From the NCBI GenBank assembly GCA_019414465.1, contig DXLY01000092.1, positions 1-7,587 of the forward strand: a DNA stretch of 7,587 nt, written 5' to 3'. Source of the stretch: Collinsella sp. (GTDB taxonomy: Bacteria > Actinomycetota > Coriobacteriia > Coriobacteriales > Coriobacteriaceae). Numbering within the stretch: the stretch's first letter is position 1; every line of letters starts with the position of its first letter. Below are positions 1 through 4,756 of the stretch, piece by piece. The notes beneath the pieces were generated by a model that was not told where the DNA came from, ran no database searches, and saw only the letters and a list, made by a program, of their open reading frames with translations. The position numbers were made by a program, and so were the translations under genes.

Positions 1-71
1 GCATGAAGGCCATCGGTTCGGTCGAGGTCCCGCAGGAGGCCTTTATGGCGATCCTCAAGGTGGACGAGTAG
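1..71 (+). CDS. lepA: Elongation factor 4 (LepA), C-terminal end only
   Basis: This is the last 23 codons of a gene entering from the left; the frame begins at base 3 and ends with TAG at 69-71. The readable tail, MKAIGSVEVPQEAFMAILKV followed by DE, matches the very conserved C-terminus of LepA/EF-4 (family pattern RMKxxGxVExPQEAFxAxLK), and the two leading bases fit an Arg codon before the Met. EF-4 is a ribosome-associated GTPase that acts on stalled or mistranslocated ribosomes and in initiation. The GTPase domains are outside the window, so the call rests on the tail plus context: lepA directly upstream of hemW is a widespread arrangement in Gram-positive bacteria. Dus starts 5 nt after the stop, so co-transcription is likely. 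Confidence 0.85.
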   Translation, partial: MKAIGSVEVPQEAFMAILKVDE

Positions 72-76
72 GTCCC

Positions 77-1120
77 ATGGCGCTTTCTGAATACAGTACG
101 CGGCTGCTGGGTGCCTATGCCGAGCAGCCGTTCCTTATGGCTCCCATGGCTGGCGTGACCGACCCCGCCTACCGCATCATGTGCCGCCGCCGCGGTGCCC
201 ATCTTGCCTACAGCGAGATGGTGAGCGTGGCGGGTCTTGCCTATGCCAGCAATAAGACGTGGCGCCTGGTGCTACCGGCCGACGAGGAGCAGCAGATCTG
301 CGTGCAGCTCTTTGGTTCCAAGCCCGATCAGTTTGCGGGTGCCGTCGCTGCCGTCGAGGAACGCGTGGGCGATCGCCTGTCATTGATTGATATCAACATG
401 GCCTGTCCGGCTCGCAAGGTCGTTACCAAGGGCGAGGGCTCGGCGCTTATGCGTACGCCCGACCTGGCCGAGCAGATTGTCGAGGCAGCGGTGGGCGCGG
501 CGCATGTTCCCGTGACCGTGAAGATTCGCAAGGGCTTTTACGCCGAAGACCGCAATGCCGCGACGTTTGCCCAGATGCTCGAGGGGGCAGGGGCAGCTGC
601 GGTGGCGGTGCACGGCCGCTGTGCCACGCAGCTCTATACGGGCCAGGCCGATTGGTCGGTCGTCGATGAGGTGGCCGACGCCGTCGAGATTCCCGTTATC
701 GGTTCGGGCGATGTGTTCTGCGCCGAGGATGCGGCGGAACGCCTGCGCAACTCGGGCGCCAGTGCCGTGTTTATCGCGCGCGGTATCTATGGCAACCCCT
801 GGGTGTTCGGTGATGCTCGAGCCCTTGCACTCGATGGCACGCCAGTACCGGTGCGTAGCTCGGTCGAGCGCCTGGATGCCCTGCGCGAGCACCTGACGCT
901 CACGCATGAGCTGTTGCCGCTTATGTCACGTGCCCGCACGTACGCGAGCTGGTATCTTAAGGGCATGCCCCATGCCGCCGCCTGGCGCGCGCAGGTGGTG
1001 CGCTGCTCCACATACGAGGAGTTCATGGCATTGGTCGATGATATCGAGCGCGATGTGGTGGCCTGCGAGGCCGCGCTTGCCGCCGGCGAGTCGGTGCCCG
1101 CTCATCCGCTGGAGGCCTAA
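77..1120 (+). CDS. dus: tRNA-dihydrouridine synthase (Dus family, DusB-like)
   Basis: A 347-residue flavoprotein that reduces specific uridines in the tRNA D-loop to dihydrouridine using FMN and NAD(P)H in the cytoplasm. Visible family motifs are APMAGVTD at 22-29 (FMN site), QLFG at 77-80, the catalytic block DINMACPARKV with the proton-donor cysteine at C110, VKIRKGF around 148-154, HGR at 179-181, GSGD at 209-212 and ARGIYGNPW at 234-242 (phosphate binding). After about residue 265 comes the helical tRNA-binding domain, with ARTYASWYLKGMPHAA resembling the family's RKHxxWYxKG pattern. Length is normal. The residue before the catalytic CP is Ala, where most members have Gly. The ATG at 77 follows lepA by 5 nt. 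Its Shine-Dalgarno match is weak (AAGGTGG at 57-63, rather far), so coupling to lepA termination is probable. The subgroup (DusB versus other) is less certain than the family. Confidence 0.93.
   Translation: MALSEYSTRLLGAYAEQPFLMAPMAGVTDPAYRIMCRRRGAHLAYSEMVSVAGLAYASNKTWRLVLPADEEQQICVQLFGSKPDQFAGAVAAVEERVGDRLSLIDINMACPARKVVTKGEGSALMRTPDLAEQIVEAAVGAAHVPVTVKIRKGFYAEDRNAATFAQMLEGAGAAAVAVHGRCATQLYTGQADWSVVDEVADAVEIPVIGSGDVFCAEDAAERLRNSGASAVFIARGIYGNPWVFGDARALALDGTPVPVRSSVERLDALREHLTLTHELLPLMSRARTYASWYLKGMPHAAAWRAQVVRCSTYEEFMALVDDIERDVVACEAALAAGESVPAHPLEA
1111..1115 (+). promoter_or_regulatory. Ribosome binding site of hemW
   Basis: GGAGG lies inside the last codons of dus, 7 nt before the GTG at 1123. 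It fixes the hemW start as GTG and implies that hemW is translated from the dus message. Confidence 0.7.
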
Positions 1121-1122
1121 CG

Positions 1123-2355
1123 GTGGCCGTTACCGCGCTGTACGTCCACGTGCCGTTTTGCGCCCAAAAGTGCCGATACTGCGACTTTGACTCACGCAGT
1201 TTTGCTTCGTGCGACCTGAGTGCTGCGCTCGATGTCTATTTTGAGCAACTGTATGCGCGCCTCGATGCCTTTGGCGACGCAGGCGCGCTTGCGCAGGTCC
1301 GCACCGTCTATGTTGGCGGCGGTACGCCGTCGCTGGCAGGAGAGCGTCTGGTGGAGCTTGCCCGGCGTATTTGCATGTGGTGCAAGCCCGTTGAGTTTAC
1401 CTGCGAGGCCAATCCCGAGTCGTTGACCGCCGGGCTTGCCACTGCGCTTGCCAAGGTCGGTGTCACACGCGTCTCTCTGGGAGTTCAAACCCTTGACAAC
1501 GCCGAGCTTGCTGCGATTGGCCGTATTCACGATGCCGATCGGGCGCTCGCTGCCATCACGACGGTTAAGGACGCTGGGCTCGATGTGTCCTGCGACCTGA
1601 TGTGCGGACTTCCCGGGCAGACCGCCGTAAGCTGGCAACGCACGCTCGATGGCGTGCTGGCGGCGGCGCCGCATCATGTGTCGGTGTACCCGCTCACGCT
1701 CGAGGAGGGCACGCCGCTCTACCACATGGCGTGTCGCGACGAGTCGCTCGAGCCCGACGAGGATTTTCAGGCTGCGTGCATGGACGCGGCGCGTGAGTGC
1801 CTGGGTGCGGCCGGCTATCACCCGTATGAGGTGGCAAGCTACGCGCTCGACGGACATGAGTGTGCCCACAACATTGCCTATTGGACAGGACGGGGCTATC
1901 TGGGCTTGGGCCGCTCTGCCGCCGGTATGCTCGACGCCGAGGATTTCGATCGCTTGGCCGGGCTGTTTCCCGACGTGCCTGCTCGCGGCGATGCGTATCG
2001 CGTGCGCTTGGTGCAACGCGACGACGCCGCGACGACGTTTGATGCCGAGTATCTGTCGCAGCGCGAGGCTGCGGCCGAGGATTTGATGCTCGCCTGCCGC
2101 ATGACGCGTGGCATTGGGCCCGATCTGTTGGTTCGCTCGGCAAGCGTGATCGCTGCAGACGAGCTGGTGGCGGCCTGTGACCGTGCGCTCGAGTTGGGTC
2201 TTGCCACTTGGGTGCCCGATTATGTCGAGGGGCATGCGGGGTGCGTCGCCTCGAAAGACGTTATCGCAGGTCGTGCCCACGCCCGTTTAGCGCCCACCCA
2301 CTTGGGCTGGCTCGATGGAAATGTGCTGTTCGAGCTGTTTTGGGGTCTAGCTTAG
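1123..2355 (+). CDS. hemW: Radical SAM heme chaperone HemW
   Basis: A 410-residue radical SAM protein of the HemN/HemW family. The cluster-binding motif CAQKCRYCDF is at 13-22 (C13, C17, C20). The position that carries a fourth Cys in true coproporphyrinogen dehydrogenase HemN is Phe here, which is the HemW signature. HemW binds heme and inserts it into partner proteins rather than decarboxylating coproporphyrinogen III. Other motifs are YVGGGTPS at 63-70, CEANPES at 94-100, SLGVQ at 118-122 (SAM-domain strands), CGLPGQT at 161-167, and the family motif HNIAYW at 249-254 followed by GYLGLGRSAAG. The rest is the C-terminal HemN domain. The GTG start at 1123 is supported by GGAGG 7 nt upstream. 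The gene lies 2 nt after dus and is followed by a 58-nt gap. Many database entries call this family 'coproporphyrinogen III oxidase', which would be misleading here. Confidence 0.93.
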   Translation: MAVTALYVHVPFCAQKCRYCDFDSRSFASCDLSAALDVYFEQLYARLDAFGDAGALAQVRTVYVGGGTPSLAGERLVELARRICMWCKPVEFTCEANPESLTAGLATALAKVGVTRVSLGVQTLDNAELAAIGRIHDADRALAAITTVKDAGLDVSCDLMCGLPGQTAVSWQRTLDGVLAAAPHHVSVYPLTLEEGTPLYHMACRDESLEPDEDFQAACMDAARECLGAAGYHPYEVASYALDGHECAHNIAYWTGRGYLGLGRSAAGMLDAEDFDRLAGLFPDVPARGDAYRVRLVQRDDAATTFDAEYLSQREAAAEDLMLACRMTRGIGPDLLVRSASVIAADELVAACDRALELGLATWVPDYVEGHAGCVASKDVIAGRAHARLAPTHLGWLDGNVLFELFWGLA

Positions 2356-2413
2356 GCCGCTCGGGTAGAATTACCGCAATATATACGCTGCTGTGAGCAG
2401 GAGGTTGCCGCGC
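2356..2413 (+). promoter_or_regulatory. Intergenic region with possible promoter for the first dnaJ-like gene
   Basis: This 58-nt AT-richer gap separates hemW from the dnaJ-like gene. TAGAAT at 2366-2371 is a good match to an actinobacterial -10 element, and TATATA at 2380-2385 is a second possibility. I see no convincing -35 at the right distance from either. GGTA (2364-2367) and TACC (2372-2375) make a small imperfect dyad around the first candidate. Neither a CIRCE element (TTAGCACTC-N9-GAGTGCTAA) nor a HAIR element (CTTGAGT-N7-ACTCAAG) is present, so there is no sign of HrcA or HspR control here. The promoter call is tentative. Confidence 0.3.
2399..2404 (+). promoter_or_regulatory. Ribosome binding site of the dnaJ-like gene
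   Basis: AGGAGG is a perfect Shine-Dalgarno 9 nt before the ATG at 2414. It rules out the upstream in-frame GTG at 2393, which would place the site inside the gene. CTGCT (2388-2392) and AGCAG (2396-2400) can form a small hairpin whose right arm overlaps its first two bases. Confidence 0.75.
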
Positions 2414-3517
2414 ATGGCGACGATGAACGAAAAAGATTACTACGAGATTCTAGGTGTCTCCAAGGACGCCACCTCGCGTGATATTCAAAAGGCCTTCCAG
2501 CAAAAGGCCCGTAAGCTCCATCCGGACGTCAACAAAGAGCCGGATGCCGAGGAAAAGTTTAAAGAGGTTTCCGAGGCCTACGCCGTGCTTTCGGATGAGC
2601 AAAAACGTGCGCGCTACGATGCCATGCGTTCTGGCAATCCCTTTGCCGGTGCCCCTACGGCTTCGCCCTATGGTGGCGGCTATGCCGGCAACACGGGCTA
2701 TGGCAATCCCTTTGAGGGCGGCTTTCCTTTTGGCGGTGCCTGGGGCCAGCAGCGTCGCGGCCAGGCTGCCTACAATCCCGAGAACGGCGCCAACGTGGTC
2801 GTCGATATCAAACTGGACGCCAAGGAGGCCAAGGACGGTGCCCGCAAGACCGTCCGCTATACGCGCTTCGATACCTGTGGTCACTGCGGCGGCTCGGGTT
2901 CTGTCTCCTCCGAGCATGCCCATACCTGCCCGAGCTGCGGTGGCCGCGGGCACATCGACGTCGACTTGTCCTTCCTGTTTGGTGCGGGCACGTTCCAGTC
3001 GGTCTGCCCCGAGTGCGGCGGTTCCGGTAAGGTCGTGGCCGACCCCTGCCCCGATTGCGGTGGCAGCGGTCGTACTCGCGTAACCTCCGAGCAGACGATT
3101 GAGTTTCCTGCCGGCACGCACGATGGCGACGAGGTCCGCATTAGCGGCATGGGTCACGCCGGCACTAACGGTGCCGCTGGCGGTGATCTAGTCGGCCGTG
3201 CCCATGTCGAGTCCGAGCGCTTGGAAGGCAAAGCTCGTACCGGTTTTTACCTGATGGGCATCGTGGCGCCGTTTTTGGTACTCTCGGCCATCTCGGGCGT
3301 GTTCTCGGCCTTTGCTGTGATGTGCTTTATTCCGTTTACCATGGGCCTGTTCATGGTGCTTTCGGACGGCGTGCTTCATCGCAGCCTGCTGTGGTGGAAG
3401 CGCGGTGCGATGCAGTTTGCCAACGGTTTTGCCAATGGCTTCATGTTCGCGCTCGTGTCGGTTTGGTTCGCGAGCTGCTCGCAACGGGCCATGCTTTCGC
3501 CTTACGGAATGCAATAA
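2414..3517 (+). CDS. Type A-like DnaJ co-chaperone with hydrophobic, probably membrane-spanning C-terminus
   Basis: A 367-residue J-protein. Domains in order: J domain at 6-72 with HPD at 36-38, which stimulates Hsp70 (DnaK) ATPase; a Gly/Phe/Tyr/Asn-rich linker at about 73-120, with two GNPF repeats and no DIF-type motif; and the start of C-terminal domain I (127-153). A complete zinc-finger region follows, with C155/C158, C172/C175, C198/C201 and C212/C215, all CxxCGGxG. The rest of domain I runs to about 268 (EFPAGTHDGDEVRISG, then GGDL). From about 271 homology to DnaJ stops. Three hydrophobic segments follow, at about 277-299, 301-320 and 336-355, with a basic loop (HRSLLWWKRG) between the second and third. 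Domain II and the dimerisation tail are missing. The J and zinc parts resemble the dnaJ product just downstream, so an old tandem duplication with a replaced C-terminus is likely. I infer a cytoplasm-facing chaperone part held at the inner membrane; the client is unknown. The hydrophobic part uses ordinary host-like codons. Confidence 0.85.
   Translation: MATMNEKDYYEILGVSKDATSRDIQKAFQQKARKLHPDVNKEPDAEEKFKEVSEAYAVLSDEQKRARYDAMRSGNPFAGAPTASPYGGGYAGNTGYGNPFEGGFPFGGAWGQQRRGQAAYNPENGANVVVDIKLDAKEAKDGARKTVRYTRFDTCGHCGGSGSVSSEHAHTCPSCGGRGHIDVDLSFLFGAGTFQSVCPECGGSGKVVADPCPDCGGSGRTRVTSEQTIEFPAGTHDGDEVRISGMGHAGTNGAAGGDLVGRAHVESERLEGKARTGFYLMGIVAPFLVLSAISGVFSAFAVMCFIPFTMGLFMVLSDGVLHRSLLWWKRGAMQFANGFANGFMFALVSVWFASCSQRAMLSPYGMQ
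3242..3478 (+). other. Hydrophobic C-terminal segment of the dnaJ-like gene (2-3 predicted membrane helices)
   Basis: This part encodes residues about 277-355. The first two hydrophobic stretches (277-299 and 301-320) are nearly continuous and could form a tight hairpin or one long re-entrant unit. The third (336-355) contains a short FANGFANGF repeat. Basic residues sit before the first stretch (K273, R275) and in the loop at 322-330 (H, R, K, R). By the positive-inside rule this puts the chaperone domains and that loop in the cytoplasm and the last 12 residues outside. The stretches were judged by eye, without a topology program. Confidence 0.7.
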
Positions 3518-3598
3518 CATCAAACCCTCTGTTTGCGGTTGGCCCAGCTTGGGTATAGGACGCACTGTGACAATAATGAAAGTCGGAAGGATTCGGTC
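3518..3598 (+). promoter_or_regulatory. Intergenic region before dnaJ, possible promoter
   Basis: At 81 nt this is the longest gap in the window. TTGCGG (3533-3538) and TATAGG (3554-3559) resemble -35 and -10 boxes, but the spacing of 15 is short. TGTGACAAT (3566-3574) could serve instead as an extended -10. CCCA-GCT-TGGG (3543-3553) is a 4-bp dyad with no T-tract, too weak for a terminator. No CIRCE or HAIR heat-shock operator is visible. A separate promoter for dnaJ is plausible but not proven by sequence. Confidence 0.3.
3585..3591 (+). promoter_or_regulatory. Ribosome binding site of dnaJ
   Basis: GGAAGGA ends 7 nt before the GTG at 3599. It decides the start in favour of this GTG, which gives the normal DnaJ N-terminus MSENRDYYEVLGV. 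An ATG start at 3533 in the same frame would add 22 residues unlike any DnaJ and would lie in the intergenic region. Confidence 0.65.
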
Positions 3599-4747
3599 GT
3601 GTCGGAAAATAGGGATTACTACGAGGTACTTGGCGTCGACAAGGATGCCGACGCGCGGACGATTAAGCGCGCGTTTCTAAAGAAGGCCCGTACCGTACAC
3701 CCGGACGTTTCGGACGACCCCGAGGCCGAGGCCAAGTTCAAGGAGCTCAACGAGGCCTATTCCGTTCTTTCCGATGAGCAGAAGCGTGCTAACTACGACC
3801 GTTACGGCACTGCCGACGGCCCTGGTGGTTCGGGCTACGTCGATATCAACGATATCTTTGGTGGTATGGGCATGGACGACCTCTTCTCGTCGTTCTTTGG
3901 CGGCGGTGCCGGCGGTGGCGCCCGAAATCGCCGTGAGCGTCGTCGCGGCCGCGATATGGCCATCTCCCTTTCGGTGACCCTTGAGGAGGCGGCACTCGGT
4001 TGCAAAAAGACGATCAGCTATGACCGCCTTGCCCCCTGCGAGGATTGCAACGGCACCGGTAGGGCCGAGGGCGCACAGGAAAAGCAGTGCAGCCGCTGCC
4101 ACGGCACGGGCTATGTGACGACGGTCCAGCGTTCTTTCCTGGGCCAGGTTCAGTCCTCTTCGCCCTGTCCCGACTGCCACGGCGAAGGCACGGTCATCGA
4201 CCATCCCTGCGAGACCTGTGACGGTCAGGGCCGCACGCCTTCGCACGAAAAGATCGATATCGATATTCCCGCCGGCGTTTCGACCGGTCGCCAGCTGCGC
4301 GTGAGCGGTTTTGGCGAGGCCGGCCTTCGCGGCGAGCCCTCGGGTGACCTGATCGTCAACGTGCGCGTCGCCGACCACGAGCGTTTTAAGCGCAACGGCG
4401 ACGACCTGTACCTCGTGAGCGATATCTCGATTGCGCAGGCTGCGCTCGGATGCGAGATCGAGGTCGAGGGCATTATGCCTGACGAGGTCGTCAAGGTGTG
4501 CGTCCCCGCTGGCGCCCAGTACGGCGACACCGTGAGCGTCAACAATTACGGCATGCCGCGTATCGGCGGTGGCGGTTCGCGCGGTCGTCTGATCGTGCAG
4601 CTGCGTGTGGTCGTCCCCACGAACCTTTCCAATAAGCAGCGCGAGCTGCTTCGCGCCTTTGCCGACGAGATGGGCGATGACGTCGCATCCGGTAAGAAGT
4701 CGGTGACCGACCGTATCAAGAGTGCCCTCGACGACATCCTCGATTAA
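3599..4747 (+). CDS. dnaJ: Chaperone protein DnaJ (Hsp40, type A)
   Basis: A 382-residue full-length type A Hsp40 that delivers unfolded clients to DnaK and stimulates its ATPase in the cytoplasm. Domains: J domain at 4-70 with HPD at 34-36; a Gly/Phe region at about 71-110 with the autoregulatory DIF-type motif NDIFGG (84-89) and a second LFSSFFGGG; a basic patch RNRRERRRGR at 109-118; and C-terminal domain I interrupted by the zinc region with C147/C150, C164/C167, C190/C193 and C204/C207. Domain I resumes with DIPAGVSTGRQLRVSGFGEAG and GDLIVNVRVADHERF. Domain II (about 264-340, VPAGAQYGDTVSV) and a helical dimerisation tail to 382 follow. Nothing is missing. The GTG start has a Shine-Dalgarno at 3585-3591. 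dnaK and grpE are not in this window, and neither is hrcA. mtaB begins 9 nt after the stop, so the two are likely co-transcribed. This is the housekeeping DnaJ; the preceding gene is a divergent relative. Confidence 0.96.
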   Translation: MSENRDYYEVLGVDKDADARTIKRAFLKKARTVHPDVSDDPEAEAKFKELNEAYSVLSDEQKRANYDRYGTADGPGGSGYVDINDIFGGMGMDDLFSSFFGGGAGGGARNRRERRRGRDMAISLSVTLEEAALGCKKTISYDRLAPCEDCNGTGRAEGAQEKQCSRCHGTGYVTTVQRSFLGQVQSSSPCPDCHGEGTVIDHPCETCDGQGRTPSHEKIDIDIPAGVSTGRQLRVSGFGEAGLRGEPSGDLIVNVRVADHERFKRNGDDLYLVSDISIAQAALGCEIEVEGIMPDEVVKVCVPAGAQYGDTVSVNNYGMPRIGGGGSRGRLIVQLRVVVPTNLSNKQRELLRAFADEMGDDVASGKKSVTDRIKSALDDILD

Positions 4748-4756
4748 GGAGCCCGC

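Noticed and set aside
1159..1188. Calling the gene at 1123 coproporphyrinogen III dehydrogenase (HemN)
   Set aside because: The fourth cysteine of HemN (CxxxCxxCxC) is Phe here, which is characteristic of HemW.
1192..2280. Long open frame (362 codons) on the minus strand, antisense to hemW
   Set aside because: It is an artefact of GC-rich codon bias opposite a real gene; its translation has no recognisable domain, while the + strand is clearly HemW.
2393..2413. GTG at 2393 as the start of the dnaJ-like gene
   Set aside because: It would put the perfect AGGAGG inside the coding region and add residues not seen before J domains; the ATG at 2414 is correctly spaced.
3543..3553. CCCA-GCT-TGGG dyad as a terminator after the dnaJ-like gene
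   Set aside because: The stem has only 4 bp and no run of T follows it.
3322..3558. Alternative + frame over the end of the dnaJ-like gene, considered as evidence of a frameshift that destroyed DnaJ domain II
   Set aside because: The alternative frame shows no DnaJ-like sequence, and the annotated frame has consistent codon use and a coherent hydrophobic pattern. A frameshift therefore does not explain the missing domain.
4255..4272. Repeated GATATC/GATATT runs as a possible operator or repeat
   Set aside because: They are in-frame Asp-Ile codons (DIDI) of DnaJ domain I and reflect amino-acid sequence, not a DNA element.
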